Source of the DNA: Pseudoselenomonas ruminis
Lineage (GTDB): Bacteria > Bacillota > Negativicutes > Selenomonadales > Selenomonadaceae
Assembly (NCBI RefSeq): GCF_008271295.1
Contig: NZ_VTOY01000002.1
Location: forward strand, 186,001 to 250,000
Length of the DNA stretch: 64,000 bases
Direction of reading: 5' to 3'
Shown here: positions 44,547 to 53,275 of the stretch, piece after piece
Numbering within the stretch: the stretch's first letter is position 1
Layout of the letters: each line of letters starts with the position of its first letter
Notes under the pieces: generated by a model
Told to the model about the DNA's origin: nothing
The model's database searches: none
What the model saw: only the letters and a program-made list of their open reading frames with translations
Program-made: the position numbers and the translations under genes

Positions 44547-45348
44547 TCATAACACAGACTTTTCTACCATACCTTTTTCGTCCCTCAATCTATATTCACC
44601 TCTGCCCAAAAATTCCACGTAGCCCTTGTCACGCAAAATTTGCAGTTGTTGGCGTATTTTCGGTTGAACATTGTGATTGTCCTGATGCCTTTCTTGCAAA
44701 TAATCGGTGTAGCCATACACGTCTTGAAGGGAGAACTGCTCCCTTCCTAACTGCTCCACACAATAAAGTACGTCCATCAGCCAGCCACGAGAGTTTATTT
44801 TGGTAGCGGCTAAAGCAGCAGTGGCAGAAACCCTTTCACAAACAAGCTGCGAATCTATGACTTCTTGCTGACTGATAACTGGAATAATTCCCTTGGAAGG
44901 AATATTTTTCCATGCAATATTACAACCAGTCCAACCTGCACGTCTAGCATTTTGTCCCAAGGGTTTGCGCTTAATAATGATTTCTGGGGTAAAAAAGTAT
45001 TTGGGAATAAGCCAAAGATTTTCCACCATATACTCCGGTCGTCTATATTCCATAACGAACAAATGCGGATTATGGTCATCTGCCAGTCTTGCCATCATGG
45101 TATCATAGGCCCCATCAGTTATCACACTACCAAAGGGGCCATTATGGCTTTTCAATTCAAAAACATTATGGCAGTGAGGACACTGTAAATCTGCCACAGG
45201 CTTGTTATTTTTCAAAGCGTTCAAGTGCAGCGCCCCACACATCACACAGTACATATTGTCTGCCGCCCATGCCTCCGTTTATTACCCGGGCCTTTTGCTG
45301 CGGGCTGTGGTATGAATTGCCTAGCTCAGCATCCATATGTATATCCAT
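44547..45348 (-). pseudogene. DpnI-type restriction endonuclease, split by one frameshift
   Basis: The product matches DpnI, which cuts methylated GATC sites, along its whole length: NKPVADLQCPHCHNVFELKS contains the PD-(D/E)XK catalytic residues and zinc cysteines, DGAYDTMMARL follows, and the C-terminal winged helix ends in KIRQQLQILRDKGYVEFLGRGEYR. The true start is the ATG at 45348 (AAAGGAG 7 nt before it), giving MDIHMDAELGNSYHSPQQKARVI. Near 45278 one extra A shifts the frame; removing it gives TEAWAADNMYCVMCG, aligned with DpnI. An open frame from 45254 covers the remaining 235 codons, including the catalytic site. Real mutation or base-call error cannot be told apart. Confidence 0.85.
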
Positions 45349-45716
45349 GCTGTTTCTCCTTTTAGCGAATATCTAATTAAACAGCAACCTCTTTCGCAAA
45401 ATAACACGATTTTATTTTATCATGCAGCCACTCCAAAAAACAATGCCAGTATCTGCCACGCCAAAAGGCACCCCCATAACTGATCCTATTGGTGGTATTG
45501 CGGAGCACGCAGAAACTCGGGTGGGCTTTGACGCCGCGGTCGCGGTAGCCTTGGTCGAGGGGCGCGAGGCTTTTGACGAGCTGGGTTTGGATGCAGGTGG
45601 CGAGCTTTCCGCCCGCGCCTTCCGTGCTATAACAGTAGGTTTCGGCGCCCCTGCCGCCGCCCTTGTTACCCGACAGTTACCCGACAGTTACCCGACAGAC
45701 ACCCCAAAAACACGCA
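45349..45716. other. Intergenic stretch with GC-rich open frame and 11-bp tandem repeat
   Basis: On the minus strand TTGCGA and TTAGAT, 17 nt apart near 45366-45394, could promote the DpnI-like gene. A plus-strand frame 45422-45733 (103 codons) is GC-rich and lacks a ribosome site; it runs into the tRNA terminator and is doubtful. It contains 2.7 copies of an 11-bp repeat CCGACAGTTAC (45670-45699). Confidence 0.4.
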
Positions 45717-45753
45717 CAAAAAAAGCCTCGTGAAAACTCACGAGACCAATGAT
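45717..45753 (-). terminator. Terminator of tRNA-Ser(CGA); first repeat copy
   Basis: CTCGTGA/TCACGAG hairpin followed on the minus strand by T7, 6 nt beyond the CCA end of the tRNA. It is repeated almost exactly at 42787-42824. Confidence 0.85.
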
Positions 45754-45758
45754 TTCAA

Positions 45759-45847
45759 TGGCAGAGAGGGTGGGATTCGAACCCACGGTGGCTATTAACC
45801 ACACTTGATTTCGAGTCAAGCACCTTCGACCACTCGGACACCTCTCC
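45759..45847 (-). tRNA. tRNA-Ser, anticodon CGA
   Basis: An 89-nt class II tRNA with a 7-bp acceptor stem (GGAGAGG paired with CCTCTCT, one G-U pair), an anticodon arm CTTGA-CTCGAAA-TCAAG giving anticodon CGA, a long variable arm typical of tRNA-Ser, the T-loop GTTCGAATC and an encoded CCA end. It reads UCG codons. Confidence 0.96.
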
Positions 45848-45868
45848 GTGTTCGTTGCGAACAAAAAT

Positions 45869-45898
45869 ATTATACCACATGCTATTGGCTATTGTAAA
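45869..45898 (-). promoter_or_regulatory. Promoter of tRNA-Ser
   Basis: TTTACA (45898-45893) and TATAAT (45874-45869) spaced 18 nt on the minus strand, about 22 nt before the tRNA. Confidence 0.75.
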
Positions 45899-45964
45899 GA
45901 TATCTCAGGCAATAAAAGGAAATTTATATCGTTAAAAGTTTCTTAAAAATTTTATCGTTTCTTA

Positions 45965-45993
45965 TTGCATATCTTGATTCTTTCCTCTATAAT
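45965..45993 (+). promoter_or_regulatory. Promoter of the 65-residue protein gene
   Basis: TTGCAT and TATAAT spaced 17 nt on the plus strand, about 50 nt before the start at 46044. Confidence 0.7.
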
Positions 45994-46043
45994 AAACTTG
46001 CGGTCCTGCACAGACCGACGACGCTCTATCGGGAGGTTTTGGT

Positions 46044-46241
46044 TTGAATAAACAAAACGCTGACCGGGCCACCGCTAGCTTCGCTTTATTGGAGGAGGAT
46101 TTTTTCCTGCTTCAAGCCAAAGCCGAGGATGTCCTTCTTGATGCGGTCGGACTAGGTCAAAAAATGCAGGCAGCTTTTGACCGCCATAGTGACATTATGA
46201 GCTCTGCAGTGCTGAGGAAGGCTCTGTACAGTAAAAAATGA
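46044..46241 (+). CDS. Small protein of unknown function
   Basis: A 65-residue protein with no recognised domain, mainly helical and acidic in the middle (FALLEEDFFLLQAKAEDVLL). It starts with TTG 7 nt after GGGAGG. A promoter and a strong terminator flank it, so it is probably expressed on its own. It has no signal peptide. Confidence 0.6.
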   Translation: MNKQNADRATASFALLEEDFFLLQAKAEDVLLDAVGLGQKMQAAFDRHSDIMSSAVLRKALYSKK

Positions 46242-46257
46242 ACTGATGGCGCAGAAA

Positions 46258-46290
46258 GCCCCCGGATTTTACATCCGGGGGCTTTTCCTT
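46258..46290. terminator. Bidirectional terminator
   Basis: GCCCCCGGAT/ATCCGGGGGC, a perfect 10-bp stem with a 5-nt loop and T-rich plus-side tail; it serves the small plus-strand gene and the converging TRAP operon. Confidence 0.85.
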
Positions 46291-48216
46291 TTATACAGTC
46301 TGTATCTGATGTTTACGCCGCTGCTGGAACAACAGGATTATCGCAAAGATGGCAATACCGATAACATCGGTCAAAAGGCCCGGCTTAATCATCAGCAGGC
46401 CGCCAACGACCAGCAAAATGCGTTCTGGCGCCCGGCAATTATCTGCCAGATAACCAATGAGCGCCGAGGACAATGCCACCATGCCGATAAGCGCCGTTAC
46501 CGTTGAAAGCAGCAAGTCGACAGCCGTCCCTTCCATCATCAGGATAACCGGCGACAGCACGAAAATGTAGGGAATGATGAACGCCGCAATAGCCAGCTTC
46601 GAAGCATTGACACCCGTTTTCAGCGCATTGCCACCACTTATGCCAGCCCCGGCATAAGCAGCTAATGCCACCGGCGGCGTTACATCGGCAATGATGCCAA
46701 AGTAAAACACAAACATATGCGCCGCCAAAACCGGTACACCCATCTGTACGAGCGCCGGAGCCGCAATCGTCGACGTAATGACATAGTTAGCCGTAGTCGG
46801 CACGCCCATACCCAAAATGATCGCCGTAATCATCGTGAAAAACATCGTCGGCAGCAACATTCCACCGGACAATTCCAACAGACCAGACGCCAATTTAAGT
46901 CCGACACCTGTTTTGGTTACTACACCAATGATAATACCCGCTGCAGCGCAAGCTACCAATACGCCCAAGACATTGCGGGCACCTTTTTCCAAGCCACGGA
47001 CAATCTCAATCGGCTTCATGCGGGTTGACTTGCGAAGGGCCGAGCAGACAATGGACAAGACGATTGCCACCAGCGCAGCCCGCATCGGCGTATACCCTGA
47101 CACGAGTAAATAGACAATAAGGATCAGCGGTAAAGCCAGATGACCGCGTTCCTTCAAAAGTGTCAGGATTTTGGGCAGCTGATCACGCGGAATCCCCTTG
47201 AGGTTCTTACGCTTTGCCTCAAAATGGACGCCCAGCCAAACGCCAGCAAAATAGAGCAATGCTGGAACCACAGCCGCTTTGACAATGTCGATATACGGCA
47301 CACCGACAAATTCTGCCATAAGAAAGGCTGCAGCGCCCATTACTGGAGGCATCAGCTGACCGCCCGTGGAAGCTGCTGCCTCTACAGCGCCAGCAAAGTT
47401 CTTATGATACCCAAGCTTTTTCATCATCGGAATCGTAAGCGACCCTGTACCAACGACATTGGCAACCGAACTACCGGATACCGTTCCCATCAAGCCAGAA
47501 GACAGCACCGCCACTTTGGCCGGACCACCGCTGGCCCAGCCGGCAATGGCATTGGCCAAATCGATGAAGAATTTCCCCAGCCCCGTAGATTCCAGATATG
47601 CTCCAAAGAGGATAAATAAGAAAATAAACGTCGAAGAAACACCCAAAGGAATACCAAAGATCCCCTCGGTCGTAAAATACAGATGGCTGACCAACTGCGA
47701 AAGCGTCAGTCCGCGATGGGCCAACACGCCCGGCATGTACGGCCCAGCAAAAGCATAGCCCAGGAACACCAAGACTACGCAAACCATCGGCAGTCCTACA
47801 ACACGACGGGTAGCCTCAATGACCAGCAAAATCCCCACAGCACCTACGACCAAATCGACATCCGAAACGGTACCCGCCCGCAAAACGAGATTCTGAAATT
47901 CGTAGATGATATAGGCAGGAGCAGCTGCCCCCAAGACAGCCAACACCAAATCCAATGGGTGAATTTTATGGCGCGACCAAGATTTGCAAGTCGGGTATAA
48001 AAGATATACCAACGCCAAGCCAAACCCAAGATGAATACCACGCTGCAGCTGTGCATCCAGCACGCCAAAAGTAGCGGTGTACAGCTGAAATACCGAGAAC
48101 GCTATGGCAATAGCCGCCACGATTTTCGCCATAAAGCCCGTATACTCCATGGTATCGGACTCTTTATCGAATTCCTTCAGGACGTCCTCGGCTCTCTTTG
48201 CTTCAGACTCTTTCAT
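46291..48216 (-). CDS. TRAP transporter fused permease, TAXI type
   Basis: A 641-residue inner-membrane protein combining the small (about 30-120) and large (about 125-600) TRAP permease subunits. About 15 hydrophobic segments are seen, with DctM-type motifs such as GLMGTVSGSSVANVVGTGSLTIP (partly quoted), STGGQLMPPVMGAAAFL and GMGVPTTANYVI. Together with the TAXI receptor it imports an unidentified organic solute, often dicarboxylates or glutamate-like, with a sodium gradient. Its ATG overlaps the stop of the DUF1850 gene by 4 nt. Confidence 0.92.
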   Translation of the reverse strand: MKESEAKRAEDVLKEFDKESDTMEYTGFMAKIVAAIAIAFSVFQLYTATFGVLDAQLQRGIHLGFGLALVYLLYPTCKSWSRHKIHPLDLVLAVLGAAAPAYIIYEFQNLVLRAGTVSDVDLVVGAVGILLVIEATRRVVGLPMVCVVLVFLGYAFAGPYMPGVLAHRGLTLSQLVSHLYFTTEGIFGIPLGVSSTFIFLFILFGAYLESTGLGKFFIDLANAIAGWASGGPAKVAVLSSGLMGTVSGSSVANVVGTGSLTIPMMKKLGYHKNFAGAVEAAASTGGQLMPPVMGAAAFLMAEFVGVPYIDIVKAAVVPALLYFAGVWLGVHFEAKRKNLKGIPRDQLPKILTLLKERGHLALPLILIVYLLVSGYTPMRAALVAIVLSIVCSALRKSTRMKPIEIVRGLEKGARNVLGVLVACAAAGIIIGVVTKTGVGLKLASGLLELSGGMLLPTMFFTMITAIILGMGVPTTANYVITSTIAAPALVQMGVPVLAAHMFVFYFGIIADVTPPVALAAYAGAGISGGNALKTGVNASKLAIAAFIIPYIFVLSPVILMMEGTAVDLLLSTVTALIGMVALSSALIGYLADNCRAPERILLVVGGLLMIKPGLLTDVIGIAIFAIILLFQQRRKHQIQTV

Positions 48217-48707
48217 GATAACAAACCCTTTCCTAGTGAATTGACATAGATTTCTACCGGCGTTCCCGGTGGATATGATTCATAGACACGGTATTCCCGC
48301 CCCTCCAGATAAAGTGTCAGCTTCGTACCGACTCCGGTCCGGAGTGTGAGGGCAGGAAAATGCCGCTCCATATTATCCATGATGTAGTAATCGCCCTCCT
48401 GCCGGAAATCTCCCTCTCCTTCCAGGAAAGGCAGGCCGACACCAAAGGACTGATATTTCGTAGAATGAAGGACAAAACTGCGGCCATCTGCATCAACTGC
48501 CAGATTTTCCTCCACCGGCGTTTTCTGAACCGAATGGATAAAGCGGATGGAAAACTCCGTACCGGGGACAGCCCGCATTACCGCTACGCGGTTGCCGCCT
48601 GCCTTCACAAACAAATACGGCCTGCTGAGAATATATGCACTTCCCAGCAATATGCCAATAATAAAGAGCCAAACCACCGGCCGTTTCCACCAACACAATT
48701 TTATCAC
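48213..48707 (-). CDS. DUF1850 protein of a TAXI-TRAP operon
   Basis: A 164-residue exported protein of the DUF1850 family, anchored by one N-terminal helix (about 10-30). The segment EFSIRFIHSVQKTPVEE and the end YESYPPGTPVEIYVNSLG are typical. It starts with GTG 3 nt after GAGGGG. DUF1850 genes are commonly found between a TAXI receptor and its permease; the role is unknown, possibly assembly or regulation. It is translationally coupled to the permease. Confidence 0.83.
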   Translation of the reverse strand: MIKLCWWKRPVVWLFIIGILLGSAYILSRPYLFVKAGGNRVAVMRAVPGTEFSIRFIHSVQKTPVEENLAVDADGRSFVLHSTKYQSFGVGLPFLEGEGDFRQEGDYYIMDNMERHFPALTLRTGVGTKLTLYLEGREYRVYESYPPGTPVEIYVNSLGKGLLS

Positions 48708-48722
48708 ATTCCCCTCACATAA

Positions 48723-48755
48723 TTAGCCTTCCTCATTTTGATTGAGGAAGGCTAA
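48723..48755 (-). promoter_or_regulatory. Intercistronic hairpin between receptor and permease genes
   Basis: 12-bp perfect arms TTAGCCTTCCTC/GAGGAAGGCTAA around a 9-nt loop. On the minus strand no T-run follows, so it is more likely an mRNA-stabilising or attenuating element that lets the receptor be made in excess. Confidence 0.55.
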
Positions 48756-48764
48756 TCCCTTTTC

Positions 48765-49727
48765 TTATTCCTTGAAGAACTTCTCTGCACCAGCGTTCAT
48801 CGGCAAGGACATTCCCTTCATAGCTCCATCTTTCGTGATGAGCTTGCCAACGGAATGGGCAGCCTGCAGACGGTCAAGGTTGGAGAAGATAGCCTTGGCA
48901 ATCTCATAACCAAGCTTATCATCCACTTTGTCCGTAGCGACCAGCATAGCCATAACGGAAATCGTCTGAACTTCCTCATTGAACCCTGCATAAGTTCCGG
49001 CCGGAATCGTCGTCTTCGTATAGAACGGATACTTTGCAATCAGAGCATCAGCCTTATCACTGTCTACCGGCAGCAGGCGAATCTTGTTCTGAGAACTGAT
49101 ATCCTGCACCGATGCCGTCGGGTAACCTGCCGTCAGGAAAGCTGCATCAACGTTGCCGTCCTTGAGGGCACTGGCACCTTCTGCAAAGGAAAGGTACTGA
49201 ACTTCGATGTCGTTATAGGTGATGCCATATGCTTCGAGAATCTGGCGGGCATTGGCCTCAGCACCAGAACCAGCTGCGCCAACAGCGACTTTCTTGCCCT
49301 TCAAATCCTTAATGGACTTGATGCCCGAGCTGTCCAGCGTTACAAACTGGCAAGTCTCCGGATACAGCGTAGCAATGCCGCGGATGTTGTCCACTTTCTT
49401 ATCCTGGAACATCTCCGTGCCATTTACGGCATAATAGGTAATATCATTCTGAACAATAGCCAGATCCACCGAGCCATCCTTCAGCATATTGATATTTGCC
49501 ACCGTAGCACCGGTACTCTGAGCACTGGCGTTCATACCTTTGATATCCTTGTTGAGGATTTCTGCCATTGCACCGCCAATGGGATAATACGTACCAGCTG
49601 TACCGCCCGTCGCGATATTCAGGAATTTCTTGCCGCCGTCATCGCCACCGCAGCCTGTGAGCAGCGCCGCTGAAACGACCATCGCCATACCAATGGCTGC
49701 CAATTTCTTGAATTTACCAAAGTCCAT
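48765..49727 (-). CDS. TRAP transporter solute receptor, TAXI family
   Basis: A 320-residue extracytoplasmic binding lipoprotein: signal with lipobox LLTGC (about residue 25), then the TAXI fold with the family motif ATGGTAGTYYPIGG and QSTGATVANINML. AGGAGG precedes the ATG at 49727 by 7 nt. First gene of the receptor-DUF1850-permease operon. TAXI receptors bind substrates such as glutamate or 2-oxoglutarate in the few cases studied; the substrate here is unknown. Confidence 0.92.
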   Translation of the reverse strand: MDFGKFKKLAAIGMAMVVSAALLTGCGGDDGGKKFLNIATGGTAGTYYPIGGAMAEILNKDIKGMNASAQSTGATVANINMLKDGSVDLAIVQNDITYYAVNGTEMFQDKKVDNIRGIATLYPETCQFVTLDSSGIKSIKDLKGKKVAVGAAGSGAEANARQILEAYGITYNDIEVQYLSFAEGASALKDGNVDAAFLTAGYPTASVQDISSQNKIRLLPVDSDKADALIAKYPFYTKTTIPAGTYAGFNEEVQTISVMAMLVATDKVDDKLGYEIAKAIFSNLDRLQAAHSVGKLITKDGAMKGMSLPMNAGAEKFFKE

Positions 49728-49782
49728 ACAAACGCCTCCTATGTCCATTTTTTCATACAATATTTTTCATATCATGTATGTA

Positions 49783-49811
49783 ATTATAGCATAGTATATA
49801 TACACAATCAA
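49783..49811 (-). promoter_or_regulatory. Promoter of the TAXI-TRAP operon
   Basis: TTGATT (49811-49806) and TATAAT (49788-49783) spaced 17 nt on the minus strand, in an AT-rich gap after the aminopeptidase gene. Confidence 0.7.
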
Positions 49812-49867
49812 TAAGCACGTTATGAAAAATATCGCTATTTGTAAAGTATATCTGTATACATTACACA

Positions 49868-51166
49868 TCAATCAGTCATAAACACTTGAAGAAGTTTCGT
49901 CAAAGCCTCTTGATCTGCCGCAGCCATAGTCTCCCGCGCTGAATGCATGGCGAGAATCGGCACCCCAATATCCATTGTGCGCATGGGAACCAATGCCGAT
50001 GCCAGCGAACCAAGGGTCGAGCCGCCACGGCTGTCACTGCGATTGACGAACTGCTGCCATTTAATGCCCTTTGCCTCGCAAAGCCCGCGAATCACCGCCA
50101 CCGCCTCGGCGTCACCGGCATAAGACTGGCTGCAAGCCTGTTTCAGCGTAAGGCCGCCGCCAAGCACCGGCCGGACCGACGGATCAGTTTTGTCGGCATA
50201 GTTTGGATGAACGGCATGAGCCACATCAACCGAAAGCATGAATCCGGCGGCGATATCCCGCAACAAGTCTTCCTGCTCTTTTCCCAGGGAAGTGTACATG
50301 CGCTGCAGTACCTGCATAAGTACAGCCGATGCCGCTCCCTGCTTCGTACAGCTGCCTACTTCTTCGTTGTCAAATAGGGCAATGAGCCGCACCCCGTCGC
50401 AGGATTCCACTGCACTGATCCCATCGAGGCAGGCTTTTACCGAAGTGAGATTGTCAAGGCGCGGCGAAGACAACATTTCCTCATGCAGCCCCACCGTGCA
50501 GCCATTTTCCACCGGGTAGAGCGATAACTCATAGGAAAGGATATCCTCAGCAGCTGTATCCAGTTCCGCTGACAGCCAGTCCAAAAAGAACGCCTTGGCA
50601 TCGTTTTCCTCCTCCGAAGATTCAGCTCCACCGAATGCAGCCGCAAGCGGCAGCATATCCGTCTGGGCATTTAGTTTCCCCTCGTCATTCACCTCCCGGT
50701 CCATATGAATCGCCAAACTCGGAATTGTCACCAGCGGGCGCTCAAAATCAACAAGCCGGATTTCCGGATTAAAGGCATCTTCGCCACGGATTACAACTTT
50801 TCCTGCTAACGACAGGGGCCGATCGAGCCAGGTGCGCAAAATCAGGCCGCCGTATTTTTCGACATTCAGCAGGCCGCATTTTTCTTTTACCATGCCAGCC
50901 TGCGGCTTCAGCCGAAAGCACGGAAAATCCGTATGCGCCGCCGCCATTCTAAGCGGTCCCTCCGACTCGCCCACCACAAATGCCAGCAAAGTCGAATCAT
51001 ATACCGTTACAAAATACTTTCCCCCCCGCTCAAGCTGCCAGGAATCCGCCAGCGAAAGCTCCCGGAAACCTGCCAGCCGAAGCCGCATCGCACTTGCCTG
51101 CACCGTATGGAATGGCGTCGGGCATTCGCCAATAAAATCCAGCAATTCTTCCATTTCAGTATTCAT
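49868..51166 (-). CDS. apeB: M18-family aminopeptidase
   Basis: A 432-residue cytoplasmic metallo-aminopeptidase that removes N-terminal, often acidic, residues from peptides. Metal-binding motifs are AAHTDFP (about residue 77), FDNEEVGS (about 270) and the C-terminal LAMHSARE block; VDVAHAVHPNY is also typical. Length fits the family. AAAGGA precedes the ATG by 8 nt. It follows rnfB by 33 nt and may be co-transcribed with the rnf operon. Confidence 0.92.
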   Translation of the reverse strand: MNTEMEELLDFIGECPTPFHTVQASAMRLRLAGFRELSLADSWQLERGGKYFVTVYDSTLLAFVVGESEGPLRMAAAHTDFPCFRLKPQAGMVKEKCGLLNVEKYGGLILRTWLDRPLSLAGKVVIRGEDAFNPEIRLVDFERPLVTIPSLAIHMDREVNDEGKLNAQTDMLPLAAAFGGAESSEEENDAKAFFLDWLSAELDTAAEDILSYELSLYPVENGCTVGLHEEMLSSPRLDNLTSVKACLDGISAVESCDGVRLIALFDNEEVGSCTKQGAASAVLMQVLQRMYTSLGKEQEDLLRDIAAGFMLSVDVAHAVHPNYADKTDPSVRPVLGGGLTLKQACSQSYAGDAEAVAVIRGLCEAKGIKWQQFVNRSDSRGGSTLGSLASALVPMRTMDIGVPILAMHSARETMAAADQEALTKLLQVFMTD

Positions 51167-51199
51167 CCAATCAGTCCTTTACTTCAATTAATAATTGTA

Positions 51200-52033
51200 T
51201 TATACCACCTCCTTCATCATGCACCCGGCCACCAGTTCCTGTATCGCCTTGGTCGGGCACTTGGCAAGACAGGTGGGGTTATCACAGGTCTTGCAGATTT
51301 CCTGATCCACCACGGCCACGAACCGGTCAATCTTGATAGCGCCGTGTTCACAGCTGCGCATGCAGAGACCACAGCCAATGCAGGCATTCTGACAGAGTTT
51401 CTTGGCCACTGGCCCCTTGTCGTGCGAACTGCATGCGACCTGTACCGGCGCCGCAAAACTCTGGAGTGTCAAGAGGGCCTGCGGGCAGGTCGAAACGCAT
51501 TTTCCACAGCCAGTACAGATTGCCTTATCGACCACCGGCAGTCCGTCTGCCCCCATCGAAAGCGCCCCAAACGGGCAGGCGCGCACGCAGTTGCCAAAAC
51601 CGATGCAACCATATTTGCAGCCCTTGGGCCCGCCCTGAATGAGTTTTGCCGCCGCACAGTCATGAATGCCCTCATATCTAGCCGCCATTACTGCCGCCGT
51701 TTTCGTACCGCGGCATTTCAGCTGCGCATATTTTGGTTCGGCGGCCTCAGCTTTTTTCCCCGTAAGTTCTGCCACCTTTTCGGCTACGGCGGCTTTGCCC
51801 GGCACACAGAGATTCGGCGGCACATTCTCATCCTCGACAACAGCCTCCGCATACTTGGCACAGCCGGCATAGCCACAGGCGCCACACTGTCCCTTGGGCA
51901 GGATGTCCTCTACCTCGTGGATGAGCGGATTCACCTCCATCGCAAATCGTTTATCGGCTAGTGCCAGCACCACGCCAAAGAACGTACCGACGCTCACCAG
52001 CACGACAATAATCATAATCGCAGTATTTATCAT
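51200..52033 (-). CDS. rnfB: Rnf complex subunit RnfB
   Basis: A 277-residue ferredoxin-type subunit: N-terminal membrane helix (about 5-25), a 4Fe-4S domain (CGACGYAGCAKYAEA), and a C-terminal region with several CxxCxxCxxxC clusters (CIGFGNCVRACPF, CTGCGKCVSTCP, CIGCGLCMRSC, CDNPTCLAKCP). It accepts electrons from ferredoxin and passes them into the complex. It is the last gene of the rnf operon, as is usual in Firmicute-type arrangements. Confidence 0.94.
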   Translation of the reverse strand: MINTAIMIIVVLVSVGTFFGVVLALADKRFAMEVNPLIHEVEDILPKGQCGACGYAGCAKYAEAVVEDENVPPNLCVPGKAAVAEKVAELTGKKAEAAEPKYAQLKCRGTKTAAVMAARYEGIHDCAAAKLIQGGPKGCKYGCIGFGNCVRACPFGALSMGADGLPVVDKAICTGCGKCVSTCPQALLTLQSFAAPVQVACSSHDKGPVAKKLCQNACIGCGLCMRSCEHGAIKIDRFVAVVDQEICKTCDNPTCLAKCPTKAIQELVAGCMMKEVV

Positions 52034-52048
52034 TGCTCACGCGCCCCC

Positions 52049-52624
52049 TCACAGCATTCCCGAAAAGCCCAGAAACGCCAGCGAAAGCATTCCTGCCAAA
52101 ATAAAGGCAATACCAATTCCCTCAAGCGGTTTCGGAACATCGGCATAGGCCAGCTTTTCCCGCAGCGATGCCATCAGGATAATTGCCAGCGCAAAGCCCA
52201 GTCCTGAGCCAATAGCAAACACAATGCTTTTGAGCAGGCTGTAACTGTTCTCCACATTGAGAAGCGGCACCGCCAGCACGATACAGTTCGTAGCAATGAG
52301 CAGCAGATAAATGCCCCACATATTGTAGAGTGCCGGGGCCTGCTTCTTGATGATGAGTTCCAGCAGCTGCACAAAACTTGCCGTCAGCACGACGAATACA
52401 ATCGTCGTAAGAAACGTCAGTCCCAAGGGCTGCAGCACAAAAAAGTACACAATCCAAGCCAAGATCGAACTCATGGTCATAACTGAAGTAACCGCCATGC
52501 CCATGCCCACGGAGGCACTGAGATTTTTGGAAATCCCAAAGAAAATGCAAAGCCCCAGAAACTTTGTCAGCACAAAGTTGTTGACGACAACTGCGCCGAT
52601 AAACAAGGTAAGATATTCTGCCAT
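52049..52624 (-). CDS. rnfA: Rnf complex subunit RnfA
   Basis: A 191-residue inner-membrane subunit with six hydrophobic segments, beginning MAEYLTLFIGAVVVNNFVLT and containing FLGLCIFFGISKN. It is a paralogue of RnfE, with opposite topology. Its ATG overlaps the rnfE stop (TAATG), implying translational coupling. Confidence 0.94.
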   Translation of the reverse strand: MAEYLTLFIGAVVVNNFVLTKFLGLCIFFGISKNLSASVGMGMAVTSVMTMSSILAWIVYFFVLQPLGLTFLTTIVFVVLTASFVQLLELIIKKQAPALYNMWGIYLLLIATNCIVLAVPLLNVENSYSLLKSIVFAIGSGLGFALAIILMASLREKLAYADVPKPLEGIGIAFILAGMLSLAFLGFSGML

Positions 52625-53274
52625 TACGACTCAGCTCCCTTCATCAACTCCATGCGGCGCGCTTCCTTCGCCTTCTTTTCCTCTACGTGTTTGTTCCAAG
52701 TTTTCGTTGCCGCTACCAGATAACCAATCAGGATAAACGCCCCTGGCGGCAGTACCATCATCAGCATCGGATTATAGCCGTCACCGAACACCGGCATTCC
52801 CAGAATCGTCCCAGCACCGACAAGCTCACGGATCACCGAGATAATCAGCATGGCCAGCGTAAACCCGCACCCCATGCCAAAACCATCCGCAAAGGATTTC
52901 ACCACACCATGCTTGGACGCATAGACTTCCGCCCGGGCCAAAATGATGGCAAAAACGACCACCAGCGCCAAATAGATTCCCAGCGCCTTGTAAAGCTCCG
53001 GGAAATACGCCTGCAAGACCAGCTGGGCCACCGTAACAATTGTCGCGATTGAAGTGATATAAACCGGCACGCGTACCTTGGGATTTACCCAATTCCGCAC
53101 GATGGAGACTACCACGTTATTCGTCGTAATGACAAAGGTAACCGTAAGCCCCATCGTAAGGCCGTTGATGACGGTTGTAGTCACAGCCAAAGCCGGGCAA
53201 AGCGACAAGGCAAGGATAAAAATCGGATTCTCAGCCACGAGGCCTTTGCTGAAGATATTCCATAATTCCTTCAT
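52624..53274 (-). CDS. rnfE: Rnf complex subunit RnfE
   Basis: A 216-residue subunit with about six membrane helices, with the segments NPIFILALSLCPALAVTT and VSIVRNWVNPKVRVPVYI typical of RnfE/NqrD. A charged C-terminal tail (HVEEKKAKEARRMELM) faces the cytoplasm. GGGAGGA lies upstream of its ATG, one nt after the rnfG stop. Confidence 0.94.
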   Translation of the reverse strand: MKELWNIFSKGLVAENPIFILALSLCPALAVTTTVINGLTMGLTVTFVITTNNVVVSIVRNWVNPKVRVPVYITSIATIVTVAQLVLQAYFPELYKALGIYLALVVVFAIILARAEVYASKHGVVKSFADGFGMGCGFTLAMLIISVIRELVGAGTILGMPVFGDGYNPMLMMVLPPGAFILIGYLVAATKTWNKHVEEKKAKEARRMELMKGAES

Positions 53275-53275
53275 G

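Noticed and set aside
45670-45699. Short CRISPR-like array
   Set aside because: The 11-bp units are adjacent without spacers, so this is a simple tandem repeat.
42600-45850. Insertion sequence or integrase carrying the accessory segment
   Set aside because: No transposase or integrase frame and no terminal inverted repeats were found, only direct repeats.
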